Shown here in pieces: positions 53,495-62,900 of a stretch of 64,000 nt of DNA. This DNA is from Laburnicola sp. R22_1 (Eukaryota; Ascomycota; Dothideomycetes; Pleosporales; Didymosphaeriaceae). Position 1 is the first letter of the stretch, and the number at the start of each line of letters is the position of its first letter. Location: the NCBI GenBank assembly GCA_014281115.1, contig JACONQ010000001.1, forward strand, positions 1,178,001 through 1,242,000, read 5' to 3'. A program made the translations under genes and the position numbers. The notes under the pieces are model-generated. The model was not told where the DNA came from, did not search any database, and was given only the letters and a program-made list of their open reading frames with translations.

Positions 53495-55156
53495 TCAGAA
53501 CTCGCTCCCGTTCCCCAGCTCCCTCTTCTTCGATGCCACACCATTCTCCTTGGGCATCTGCGCCAACCACGTCGGTGGCTGCATGCCCGTCTGATCGTGA
53601 ATCGTGCTCAGCAGCGGCGGCAAGCTCTGAAAGAGATTCCTAATCGGCGCTGTCGGATCCGCAACGCCGTCGCCCTGCGCACCCGTGTTCCACACATTGA
53701 TCTTTGGCTGTAGACCGTTGATAGCCTTCGCGTTCGCGTTCGCTAGCCGCTCGTAGGTATTGTCCTGCAGCATGAGGTACTGGATCAGACCTTGCGGGCC
53801 ACCGAGGACATTGGCCATGTCGCCGTAGGCCTTCGCCATGGCGGACAGGCCCTCAGCTTCTCTTTGCCGGGCGATGAGGCCGGCTTGCGCTTCGCGCTCG
53901 ACGCGGAAGAACTCGGCCTCTGCAGCGCGCTTGGAGACGAGATAGGCGGCTTCAGCCTCTCTCTCTTTGGCCTGGAAGTCTGCTTCTGCGTCTTTGAGAC
54001 GACGGTAGGCGGCGGCCTCGGCGTCTGCTTGTTCGCTGAATTTCTTACCCTCTGCCTGCTTCTGCTCCTTGTACAGCTCGGCGTCAACTTTCTGTTGTGA
54101 GGACTCCTTGGCGATGGTGGCTTGAGTGACGGTGGTAGCTCGGAGACCTAGATGTGGGCACGCAGGTCAGTAAAGCTTTCCTTTAAGTCACCCAGGAGTT
54201 GCGAAACACCTGCAGTATGTGCAGATGTGCCTCGATCATTGAATACTCTCAACACAGGTGTTTCGGGAAAGAGACATCGGAATAAATTACTTACGTTCCA
54301 GTTCCATGGCGGCTTTCTTCTTCTCGACTTCAGTGTTGAGTTCGGCATCGCGGCGTTCCGAAGCACGCTTAGCTTCAATGCGTGCAAGATTGAGATCCTT
54401 GTCGATGGAGATTTCCTTGTCAGTGAGTTTAGCATCGGCGGCGGCTTTCTCTGCTTTACGCTCCGTCTCGAGGACGGCAGTAGCAGCGTGGATCTTCGCA
54501 ACTTCTTGCTTAGTCTTGCCCTGCTTCTCGGCCTCTCCGACTTCACCGCGCATACGGGCATCGGCTACATCCACCTTGGCTTGGTTGAGGGCACCTTCGT
54601 GAGCCTTGCGAGATAGAAAGGCGAAGTACTCGGATCCAGGTGTGTCTTGCAATTCCTTGACGTTTGCGTTGTAGACACAGAGCCCAAATGAGTCGAGTTC
54701 CGATTGCACTTGCTGAATGACCTTATCCTTGAAGACTTTGCGTTCTCGGAAGAGCTCCTCCATTGTCATCGTTGACACGATACTACGCGTCTCACCCTCG
54801 ATGATCCCCTTGACGATTTCCTGGACATGATTGCGGCCTGCGGCGACAGCAACTGTGCCTTTCGCCGCCGGAGCTGTAGGTTTGCCATCCGACTCGCCCG
54901 TAAGGAGAACCGCGTACTTCTCAAGTGACTCTTGGGAATCTTTGGGGCCGATGGTGAAGACTGCCGGGAGGGAGAACATGAGTTTCTCAACCGTCATGGC
55001 CTGCAGGGATATGGAGAAATCGAACGGAGTGATGGAGATTTTGCTGCATTTCTGGAAGGGGAAGACAAAGGCTTTCTTTCTGATTTGGACTTTGTTGATT
55101 CCTACACCTGTGATGACGAGGTAGGCATTTGGCTCCGCGACATGGTACCAGACCAT
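53495..55156 (-). CDS. floA: flotillin-type SPFH protein
   Basis: Two exons, 54295-55156 and 53495-54147, with a 147-nt intron (GTAAGT...ATCTAG), giving 504 residues. The N-terminal SPFH domain runs from MVWYHVAEPNAYLVITG to about residue 190 (VYNANVKELQDTPG). It is followed by a long Ala/Glu/Lys coiled coil (about 200-400) with repeated AEA motifs, the hallmark of flotillins, and a C-terminal segment with the conserved GGPQGLIQYLMLQ. Flotillins form membrane cages on ordered lipid domains and mark sterol-rich zones at hyphal tips; they are present in filamentous ascomycetes but absent from budding yeasts. The intron carries an internal inverted repeat described separately. It is on the same strand as the stomatin gene. 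Confidence 0.93.
54202..54265 (-). repeat. inverted repeat inside the flotillin intron
   Basis: CGAAACACCTG at 54202-54212 and its exact reverse complement CAGGTGTTTCG at 54255-54265 could form an 11 bp stem with a 42-base loop. This would lie within the 147-nt intron and shorten the effective donor-to-branch distance. Confidence 0.7.
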
Positions 55157-55709
55157 CTTAGCGACTGAGTTGGTGGGCTACTATACGGGTATAGTGAGAT
55201 GTGGTGGTTGGCTTCGGTGTACCTTCGCGTGTCTAGAAGGTATCAGTAGGTTGGGATATGAAAACCGAAGTGCAGGAACCTGACTTTATATTGCCAACGG
55301 AGAACAAAATATGGATACGTCTAAGTATGACGTTGGCGAGTAGAAGTTTGGTAAATAAAATACTATGAACCTTGGTACAGTGGGTTCAAATAGCAAGAAT
55401 TATTGACTGTGCTACTCACTCTACCAGAAAATCATTCAATCGCAGAGTCAGGTGAAGCACATGCAAACTATAATTCACTTTCCACGCCACCTTCTCTCTT
55501 TATAGTTCCTCATTGCATCGAACGCTTTTTCACAAATCTCCTAAGCCATCCCTTGCTGCACGAAGGCCGGATCTTCGGCACACCGGTGAAGCATCGCCTG
55601 ACGAATACGAAGACGTGAATGCACGGCCCACCAAGCACGGTCCATCTGTACCTAGGTAAGGTATTCCGAACCGACACTGGGGCCGGAAATGTAGCCTACT
55701 ATGGAATAC
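55157..55709. other. flotillin promoter region
   Basis: About 0.55 kb between the flotillin start codon and the abrupt border of the AT-rich island. No gene was recognised. Confidence 0.55.
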
Positions 55710-55840
55710 AGCCCACTACTATAAAGTAATTTATATAATACTAAAACACTAATAAATTTAATACTACTAGCGGTTACTATAAAGTAAGAATAATTTATAA
55801 AATATAAAATATACTATTATATATATATTTTATATACTAT

Positions 55841-55947
55841 TAAATTAACTACTTAGAAATAAAATAATAACGACTTTTATTTTTAATAATATAATAAAAA
55901 AGTAAAGTTTTTACTTAGTAACTAAAAAGAGTGTAAAAAGGTAATTG
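55841..55947 (+). repeat. island repeat family, copy B
   Basis: Plus orientation: TAAATTAACTACTTAG at the left, then ACTTTTATTTTTAATAATATAAT, ending in AAAAAGAGTGTAAAAAGGTAATT. It faces copy C directly, with essentially no spacer. Confidence 0.75.
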
Positions 55948-56063
55948 CTTTTTTTATAATTTTCTTCTTACACTCTTTTTAGTTACTAAGTAGAAGGCTT
56001 TACTTTTATTATTATATTATTTAAGATAAAAGCCTTTATTATTCTACCTCTAAATAGTTAATT
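55948..56063 (-). repeat. island repeat family, copy C (inverted)
   Basis: Same motifs in reverse order (TTACACTCTTTTTAGTTACTAAG, then TTTAAGATAAAAGCCTTTATT, then the TAGTTAATTAATA end). With copy B it makes an inverted pair of about 220 bases, able to fold back. Confidence 0.75.
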
Positions 56064-56070
56064 AATAATA

Positions 56071-56145
56071 TATAAAAAGGTAATTATAAAAAAGCGCGTT
56101 TAAACTACTAAGTTAGCTTAGTAGTCTTAGCGTACACTATTTTTA
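56071..56145 (+). repeat. island repeat family, tail fragment
   Basis: Carries only the right-hand tail seen in copy A (GGTAATTATAAAAAA, GCGCGTT, AACTACTAAG, TAGTCTTAGCG). Compared with copy A it has T or A where A keeps C or G, as RIP predicts. Confidence 0.7.
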
Positions 56146-56188
56146 TCTATTTACTAGTCTAATATTATATATAAAATAATTATCGTAT

Positions 56189-56310
56189 ATTAAATTAATT
56201 TACTTAAAAGTAGAATAGTAAAAGCTTTTATTTTAAATAATATAATAAAAGAATAGAGCCTTCTACCTAGTAAATAAAAAGAGCGTAAAAGATAGTTATA
56301 AAAAATACGC
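56189..56310 (+). repeat. island repeat family, copy D
   Basis: Plus orientation, starting TTAAATTAATTTACTTAAAAG and ending AAAGAGCGTAAAAGATAGTTATAAAAAATACGCG. Together with copy E it makes a second facing pair separated by about 40 bases. Confidence 0.7.
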
Positions 56311-56350
56311 GTATAAAATAATTATAATTTAGTAAATATATAGTTATACT

Positions 56351-56494
56351 GCTTTTTTTATGCGCTTTTTTTATAATCACTACCTTTTTTACGCTCTTTT
56401 TAATTACTAAGCAGAAGGCTCTGCTTTTTTTATTATATTATTTAAGATAAAAGCCTTTGTTGTGCTACTCCTAGGTAGTTAATATAACGCCACA
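56351..56494 (-). repeat. island repeat family, copy E (inverted)
   Basis: Inverted copy with an intact outer end (GGTAGTTAATATAACGCCAC), the reverse complement of the left border of copy A at 11628 onward. This border conservation across 44 kb defines one end of the unit. Confidence 0.75.
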
Positions 56495-56496
56495 TT

Positions 56497-56616
56497 GCTT
56501 TTTTTATAATTATCTTTTTACACTCTTTTTAATTACTAAGTAAGGGGCTTTGCTTTTTTATTATATTATTTAAGATAAAAGTCTTTATTATTCTACCCCT
56601 AGGTAGTTAATTAATA
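56497..56616 (-). repeat. island repeat family, copy F (inverted)
   Basis: Inverted copy directly following E in the same orientation (TTTTTACACTCTTTTTAATTACTAAG to CTACCCCTAGGTAGTTAATTAATA). It ends about 30 bases before the transposon's left TIR. Confidence 0.75.
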
Positions 56617-56644
56617 ATACATAGTTATATTAAATTTATATATA

Positions 56645-56692
56645 ACATATTCTATTAGTAACCTAGACAGATTAGTCCGCTGGACAGTTTTT
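56645..56692 (+). repeat. left terminal inverted repeat
   Basis: 48 bp, starting ACATATTCTATTAGTA. It differs from the reverse complement of the right TIR at five positions; at each, the left TIR has T or A where the right has C or G, so RIP hit this end harder. Confidence 0.92.
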
Positions 56693-56829
56693 GCCAAGAC
56701 TATAACACTTTACTATAAATTATAATGTCTTAATAACACAACGCGTTATTATCTAATTAAGAAGGCAGAATTAAGCTTGCCCTTTACGTCTATTAGAATA
56801 AGTAAATTTTAAGCCTATAATGCGCTGCT

Positions 56830-58395
56830 GCAGTATATAATATCCTAAAGTCTACACTAAGTAATTAAATTAATAGAATTACCACCTAAGCAGATATATA
56901 ATTAGGCATAGCAAAGCTTACTATAACTAAAGAGTAGACGCTTATATAGTATATCCTTAATCTAAATTTATAAGAATTTATACCCTAGCTAGATAAGGTA
57001 GAAGATATAGCTAATAAACTACTAGCTGCGCGGTATAAAGACCCTATAGGATAATACTAGGCTTAGCGCTTTATAAAGCGCGTACCTAAGTTTAAAATAG
57101 CTTTTAATTAAGTAAAGGACTAATAGAGAATATAATAGAAAGACCTAGAGGTTATAAACGCATAGTTTTAGCTAGTAAAGAATATAAAAGCTAAGTATAG
57201 AGTGTAGAATAAAGATATTCATAACTTTAATAAGATAGGCTTCTAGATAGAAGTTATTAGCTTAATAAAGGTTATAACTAGTTTAGAAAGATATTCTTAA
57301 CCTATACTTATTTAGCTAGGTAACTGTAAGTAGATTATAGTAATTTAGAGTATTTACGCTACTAGGTATACTATCCCACCCTTTATTATCTACAAAGGGC
57401 AAGTCTATATCTTAGCATAGTATAAGGAGACTAGTATTCCTTATAATTAGAAGCTCTTAGTCTCTAAGACTAGCTAGACTAATAATAAGCTTAGAGTTGC
57501 GTAGTTAAAGCACTTTAACGCGTATATAAGGCCGCGCATAGTAGGGTTATAAAGGTTACTTATTCTAGATAGCTATAAGAGCCACCACTTCTAGAATTTT
57601 AAGAATTATTGCCTATAATAGAAGATCCTAACATTCTATATACTAGCGTACTTATTTTATATCCTCTAGCCACTTAATATAGTCTATTTTGCGCTACTAA
57701 AGCTAAAGTACTCCTAGCGTATACAGAACTTAGCGCACTAACATATCTTTTATATTAATAAAGAGGGCTTTCTACTAGCCTTTTATAATGCGTTTTTTAA
57801 TATATTTATACTAGAAAACTATAAGAAAGCCTTTAAGGCGTCTAGGCTTATTTCTTTAAATATATTAGTAGTAGTAGATTGCCTTAATATGCGTATTTAC
57901 ACTCTACCTTAGAGTACCCTACTAGATACACTATAGTAAGCTAGGACTCTAAGTAATACTCTTAAGTTTAGATCCTAGTTAAAGCTTATACGCAACTCTT
58001 TTATTTAGTCTTTACCTAATACTAAATTAAGCTACTTATAGCTTATAAAAGGTACTAAACTTATACTCTACTATAGTATACTTTAAGAGACCTATATTAA
58101 GAAATTTAAAGAGTAAATTAAAGTTCTAATAAAGTAAAAAACACGTAAAAGAAAGCGCATTTAGAAAGGTAGAATGCTAGACTTTACTTAGAAAGTAGAT
58201 TTAGAAGTAGAAAGCCCTTTTATTAGGGTAAAGTTATTAAAAAGGGCGTAAGGTAGTAGTAAGGAAGAGGTAGGTCCCTTAATATAACACCGCTGTAGAA
58301 GGTGCGAAGAGTCTAGGCACAACATAAGGACCTATTAGATAGATAAAAAGATAGAGGAGAAGTTAGATATTACTCTTAGTAGCTTATTTTTAGAT
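56830..58395 (+). pseudogene. pogo/Fot1-type transposase, RIP-killed
   Basis: Reading the plus strand in one frame (codon starts at positions with remainder 1 modulo 3) through the stops gives recognisable family blocks in order. They are a CENP-B/HTH segment with ANKLLAARYKDP (near 57010) and RFIKRVPKF, then HNFNKIGF (near 57222), where the catalytic Asp block normally has NFDETGF. IPPFIIYKGQ comes next (near 57385), then RLLILDSYKSHH (near 57550; LDGHESH in relatives) and a C-terminal knuckle-like CRRCEESRHN (near 58290). Asp-to-Asn and Glu-to-Lys changes and Gln/Trp-to-stop changes are those expected from C-to-T on either strand. No frameshift is needed from 57010 to 57570. The gene is non-functional. 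Confidence 0.88.
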
Positions 58396-58648
58396 AGTGT
58401 TAATAGTAAATTAGAGTAATTTTATTATAGGTTACTATAAGGCTAAAAATAACAGGTTAACTTTATTTTATAATAGTACACACTTAGTAACTAAAAATTA
58501 AATAAAGTACTACTTAAGATATAGTATACTTTACTATAAATTATAATAAGTATACTATATATTACCTATATATATCATAGTAGATAATATATTATATATT
58601 ATAGGGAGTCTTATTATAAGTTTATACTGCTAAGAAAGACTCCTTAGC

Positions 58649-58675
58649 TTTGCGCGGCTATTGCAGCCGCGCAAA
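58649..58675. repeat. GC-rich hairpin inside the AT-rich element
   Basis: TTTGCGCGGCT and AGCCGCGCAAA flank a five-base loop, an 11 bp perfect stem, in otherwise TA-rich DNA. The sequence is almost free of CpA and so escapes RIP, which may be the whole explanation. Confidence 0.75.
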
Positions 58676-58810
58676 AAGGCTGTATAACGTAAAAAGTAGA
58701 TTAAATAGTAACTTAGTATATTATAAGTTATAGTAGGTTATTATAAGTCACTATAAAGTAACGTTAGTGGTGTTCTATAATAAGTTATAAGGGACCTCGA
58801 AGTTACTAAG

Positions 58811-58858
58811 AAAAACTGTCCGGCGGACTGATCTGTCCGGGCTACTAATAGAATATGT
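58811..58858 (-). repeat. right terminal inverted repeat
   Basis: 48 bp, less mutated partner of the left TIR. It keeps GTCCGGCGGACTGATCTGTCC, apparently the more ancestral sequence. Confidence 0.92.
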
Positions 58859-58860
58859 TA

Positions 58861-59521
58861 ATATTTCACTACCTAGTGTTATTGCCAGGCTAGTGTGGCT
58901 AGGTCTTGGCATTGGACACGAATTATTTCATGGCGGTGACTCGGTGAGCCTGGCAGCCTACCCGCCTCCACAGCCACTGGCCACATGACTTTGGATTCTG
59001 GGCACCGGCGAACAAGAAGTATGGCGGCGCAGACGTCGCCTAGAGAGGAACTTCAGGCATCAATACATGGCTTGTGAATTTACACAGCCCCAACCTTCAC
59101 GTTTGTCAGAACGTCTGTTCTTCCTTGCTTGCCACTCCGTAGGCTATCCGTACAATAACGAATTCGCCTAATAAAGCCAAGCTTGTATGCATCCATTCAG
59201 GCTGTTTTTCAAGATCGTGTCGAGCGGTATTATTGGTTCCAGAGTCTAGGAGTCACGGCGCAATCCCACAGATCATATGTGAGAACGAGGCGGAGCTGAG
59301 CCCTGAGCGGAACTAACGGCTTCGAAGCAAATGAGTTAGGATTATACGATTACTCCAAGACCGGTACCATTCAGCATTTGACACTAAGAGTCACCAGTAC
59401 CGAGGCGCAGGCAGTGCGAAGGCGCTCAACCTTGTTCTGCTCAACGCGACATCAGTTACCCCACGACTCCCAGAGCCCATAATTCCTGAACCTGTCAGCA
59501 AGCTCCAAGGAAATATAGAAC
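58861..59521. other. intergenic, no gene seen
   Basis: 0.66 kb of ordinary composition starting abruptly after the transposon's TA duplication. It would contain the promoter of the gene at 59522. Confidence 0.55.
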
Positions 59522-60226
59522 ATGCCGTCCAATGAGAAAGAAGGCAACCCTCCTTCATACTCCGAATCCATTCACCCCACCATTTCAACATCATCAACAT
59601 CCCCCGGTCAAAGCATCCTCGACCGCCTCACCGTCGTTCGTGCCCAAACAATCCGCACCGTCATCGACACACACATCCTTCCCCTTGTCGAACAACAAGC
59701 CCTCTACGGCATCCCGCAAACCATCATCGCCCTACTGCCCTCGGACATCCCCCTCCCCGCACCCGCAGAGAATGAATTTAGCTTTGACGCACCAACGTCT
59801 ACACAGAATGTCGAAGTTGTTGGCTTCAGCTCCGACGAGGAGCCCAAAGTGGTGCGACTGGAGGGGCAGGTGAACAAGATGGAGTTTTGGCGGATACAAG
59901 TTGTTATTGAGGAATTGGAAAGGACGTTGAGGGAGAGATTGAATATAAGTGAGACACTGAGGCCAAGGAGTCCGACGAGGACGGTGGAGGGAAAGGGAAA
60001 GCAGGGAAAGAAGGGATTATTTGGAAGGATGGTGGAGGCGATCGGGCAGGAGGAAATAAAGGTCAGCGACAAGTCGGGTATCGCTACTAAGGAGACTGTT
60101 GAGGTAGGGCAGGTCTTGGTCAAGGCCCGATTGGAGGAAGTCTGCCTGAGGACGATTAATGAGTTTGGGCTCTATGATACGATGTCGAAACAGTGTGTTG
60201 TCATTCGGGTCGATGCGAGGTGTTGA
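59522..60226 (+). CDS. conserved-looking fungal protein of unknown function
   Basis: One exon of 234 residues starting at ATG (59522-59524). A short disordered leader contains a PPSYSES motif (a PPxY-like site). An alpha-helical segment follows with IRTVIDTHILPLVEQQALYGIPQTIIALLP (about residues 45-74), an acidic VVGFSSDEEP motif, and a second helical region (MEFWRIQVVIEELERTLRERLN). After a basic Gly/Lys linker the C-terminus is again helical, ending VVIRVDARC. There is no signal peptide or membrane span. The alternation of structured and linker segments supports a real protein, but no family is recognised. It lies just beyond the AT island. Confidence 0.7.
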   Translation: MPSNEKEGNPPSYSESIHPTISTSSTSPGQSILDRLTVVRAQTIRTVIDTHILPLVEQQALYGIPQTIIALLPSDIPLPAPAENEFSFDAPTSTQNVEVVGFSSDEEPKVVRLEGQVNKMEFWRIQVVIEELERTLRERLNISETLRPRSPTRTVEGKGKQGKKGLFGRMVEAIGQEEIKVSDKSGIATKETVEVGQVLVKARLEEVCLRTINEFGLYDTMSKQCVVIRVDARC

Positions 60227-60848
60227 CTTAGTTGGGGAGCGAAGGGAAATAAGCTCAGGAGCAAACGATGGCTGTAAGTTCCCCCAGGCATTGCTATGAC
60301 GAATAGCTATGCTTCATGTAACGGCGATCGTTGCACATCTTGACACACTCTCGTTTGTAATGAATCTGCTTCCGAACAGTCAACTTCTAGAACAAAAATT
60401 GAAAATGAGAACAGAGTCCACCTCCCCGTCAGCATGGTTCTCAGACTACATCTTTGAGGAAAGATCGCCTCCATGAACACCATAGCTGAACACCATAGCC
60501 AAAGACTACAATGCAACCTAAAGTTGCAACACACCAACACTAAATGCGCAAACGAACTGATCCAAGCAGGTGAACGGGTTCCGCGGTTGTTCGAAGGCGT
60601 AGTACAATTTTGACAAATGTGGCTTCTTAATATGCGTGTCTCTCTGCCCATCGCAATCCAGTATATTCGTCGTGTGAGAAAGGCCGGCTCGGAAGCGTCC
60701 AGGTGGGTAGCGCAAGTCTACATCGGCGGGTAGACGTGATGTACACCATATCCAGGGGCCGAATCTTCGACCTCGATGATTATCCCTTTCTTAACGAGAT
60801 CAGTGTATCTGTCGGCCTGAAACTGTGCTCTATCCTAGTACCTAAGTT
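60227..60848. other. convergent intergenic region
   Basis: 0.62 kb between the convergent 59522 gene and PYM; likely 3' UTRs only. Confidence 0.55.
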
Positions 60849-61442
60849 TCAGCCATTTTTCTTCTCGCCTTGCGCATCAAAACCAAGACTCTCCAGCTGG
60901 CGAATAAGCTCATTTATCTTGATCACCTTTTCGAACTGTTCCGGTAGCAGGACATCCCCCTTTTCCTTTTTGTCTTTCAGATCCCGGGCCTGCCGCAGCT
61001 TCTTCATCAGCTTCTTAGCTTCCTTCTCCTTCTCGGCCTCGGGGTCTGCAGGTTGTGGAGGCTCAGCAGGCTTTTGTTCGCTCTCGGCGGCTGCCTGTCC
61101 TTCGGTTTCCTGACCATCTGCAGCGGCAGCGGCAGCGGCGGCCTTTCTTCTGGCCTCTCTTCGCTTGGCGTTCTTATTTGCTGCGGGGCTTGCTTTGGCA
61201 GTTTCGTTCTCCTCCTTCAGCCCTTCAGCACCGGGGACCCCTCCCTTGCCGAGATTCCTGAACCCCTCTGCTGTGCGATTTTTGTAGACTTCGACATCTT
61301 CGGGCGGGCGATAGCCGGGGCGCACCTTTATCTCTTTCCGTAGCGAGCCGTCGGCGCGTTTGGATGCAGGAATGTGGCGCTCTCCGCTTTCAGATGTGGT
61401 GATGCCGGCTTTGGATACGTTGAAGCTCTCTACCGTAGGCAT
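60849..61442 (-). CDS. PYM1: PYM, Mago-Y14 (exon junction complex) partner
   Basis: One exon of 197 residues starting at ATG (61440-61442). The open frame extends upstream without another ATG. The N-terminal Mago-binding domain is clear: SESGERHIPASKRADGSLRK followed by RPGYRPPEDVEVYKNR, the conserved WIBG/PYM signature. A basic Ala-rich helix (KRREARRKAAAAAAAA) and a Glu/Pro-rich linker lead to a charged C-terminal helical region. PYM binds the Mago-Y14 heterodimer and the ribosome and dismantles exon junction complexes in the cytoplasm. Its presence fits an intron-rich genome. It is divergent from QCR9. Confidence 0.9.
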   Translation of the reverse strand: MPTVESFNVSKAGITTSESGERHIPASKRADGSLRKEIKVRPGYRPPEDVEVYKNRTAEGFRNLGKGGVPGAEGLKEENETAKASPAANKNAKRREARRKAAAAAAAADGQETEGQAAAESEQKPAEPPQPADPEAEKEKEAKKLMKKLRQARDLKDKKEKGDVLLPEQFEKVIKINELIRQLESLGFDAQGEKKNG

Positions 61443-61810
61443 GTTGCGTGACGTTACAACGCCAGCAGAGAGCTGAGTGGGGCAAGGTGTGCCGTGGAAG
61501 GCCAATGGGAAGAACTAACCAGGTTTGTATCTGTGAATTGGGATCCGATGCCCCCTCTTGGCTTGACGGTGACCTGGGGTCGAGTGTGGGGCGTCGAAGT
61601 TTGCCGGGAGGTGTGTGAGGAATAGAGCGGCGAGCGCAACGGTGGGTTGGGTTGGGTTGAGCCGCGGCAAGCAGCCAATCAGGGCGGGCGCGATAGACCG
61701 GCAAAGATGTCGAAGCCGAGCTTCTTCATCCAAACACGACCTCATCCACATCCACAACCCCCAGGAGAACACCCGCGACCACAGCTCTACGCGCCCTCTG
61801 TACCTTCACA
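61443..61810. promoter_or_regulatory. shared divergent promoter, PYM and QCR9
   Basis: 368 bases between the two divergent start codons. No specific binding motif is asserted; a 5' UTR intron of either gene could lie here. Confidence 0.5.
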
Positions 61811-62244
61811 ATGGCCGGCGTAAGTCAATTGATCCCGTTGAGCTCCGGGCCCGCCCTGCTAACGAATGTGCGCAGTTCTCAAGCTTCCTCTACAAGCAAG
61901 CCTCCCCTCGCGCACCACCTGCCCCCGACCGCCACTGACCATCGACTGCAGCACCTTGTTCCGAAGAAACACCACTATGCTGGCAGCCGTCTTTGGCTCG
62001 GCCTTCGCCCTGCAGCTGTACGTACACGTGGCGCTGTCGCCGTACTCGGAACTACACACTTACAGGAAGGACTAGGGCTTTCGATACCGGCTCCGACAGG
62101 ATTTGGGACAGCATCAACAGAGGCGTACGTGTTTATTAGGGTGCGTGGGAGGACTTCAGCTAATGGCACTCGCAGCGACAATGGAAGGACATCAAGTACC
62201 GATACATGCAAAAGGCGGAGGACGATGGCGATGACGACGAGTAG
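61811..62244 (+). CDS. QCR9: cytochrome bc1 complex subunit 9
   Basis: Five tiny exons: 61811-61819, 61876-61895, 61952-62017, 62076-62124 and 62176-62244, giving 70 residues. Introns are 56, 56, 58 and 51 nt. The second intron begins with GC (GCAAGC...CTGCAG); only this choice restores FLYNTLFRRNTTMLA, the conserved family core. The protein has one membrane span (about 17-32, MLAAVFGSAFALQLAF), the WDSINRGRQWKDI segment and an acidic tail (EDDGDDDE), as in other fungal Qcr9. It sits in the mitochondrial inner membrane in complex III beside cytochrome c1 and the Rieske protein. The 177-residue unspliced ORF covering the locus is not real. Confidence 0.93.
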
Positions 62245-62900
62245 GGGCATGCAGCGTCCGGATCAGCGACATAGAGCGGGTTTCCAAGTTTTCCGGCAAT
62301 TTCCTGAGGCTCGACACTGTACAATTGTGTATGTTACAGCATGAATATCAGCGCCCGGTAGTGGGCAGCCAGCGGCACAACGCTTTCATATGCCACCTTT
62401 CACATTTCTGATTGTTGCTGACCTCGCTCGCGTGATGTTTCGATAGGCATGGCTACATGTATGTGCGTTGCTGCTGCCTTTGCCTGCGTGACGTGACTTT
62501 CTGCACGCCCGATCTTCCAGCAAGCGTCCACATGTCTGAGATTATGAACAAGCTTTGCGGTGGAATACTAGACTCAGACTTGCTCACTGGCTAAATTACC
62601 TTTGTACCCTTGGAGGTCATCGCCTGCGTGCCAAAGATTGTCAGAGCTCAGGCCCAGCGATGCGTTCATCTCTTGGCGTTGACGCATACCCCATTGTCAG
62701 GTAGTCGCGCCAGCTTCTCACCTTCACGACTACCTCGGTACCGTCTACCGTCTGCCACCACATAAAAACGACACAGAGACACCAGCAGTGGTCGGTCCGC
62801 CCTCCGTTACCGCCCTCCGTCCTAGGCCTACATTCGCCTACCCTTTGCGCTCTGCGCCGCACCCCCGCCAACCTCACACTTCGAGAAGTCGGACCCCACG
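62245..62900. other. intergenic, UBR1 promoter
   Basis: 0.66 kb between two plus-strand genes. ORFs on the minus strand overlapping 62641-63021 are shadows of the UBR1 start region. Confidence 0.55.

Larger units (their letters stand above)
56645..58858 (+). mobile_element. RIP-inactivated Tc1/mariner element, pogo/Fot1 type
   Basis: A 2214 bp element bounded by 48 bp terminal inverted repeats and a TA target-site duplication (56643-56644 and 58859-58860). Between the TIRs lies one plus-strand transposase reading frame that keeps its phase for more than a kilobase but is full of TAA/TAG codons. The length, TA site and transposase type place it in the pogo/Fot1 group of Tc1/mariner elements, common in filamentous ascomycetes. 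Both ends are present, so it was a full-length insertion before inactivation, and a related active transposase could in principle still recognise the ends. Confidence 0.92.
55710..58860. repeat. 3.15 kb AT-rich RIP island
   Basis: Sharp composition change on both sides, overwhelmingly TA-rich, all frames interrupted. The left third is an array of short repeats (copies B-F) and the right two thirds are a single Tc1/mariner-class transposon. C-to-T and G-to-A differences between matching copies identify RIP as the mutator. Confidence 0.9.

Noticed and set aside
55841..56616. Repeat array as a degraded telomere or subtelomeric satellite
   Set aside because: No TTAGGG-type units, housekeeping genes on both sides, and alternating orientation unlike a head-to-tail satellite.
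55710..58860. AT-rich island as a centromere or mitochondrial insertion
   Set aside because: Too short for a regional centromere. Its contents are a defined transposon and small repeats, and no mitochondrial genes are recognisable.
61811..62344. 177-codon unspliced ORF starting at the QCR9 ATG
   Set aside because: It reads through four introns out of frame; the spliced product matches a known 70-residue family.
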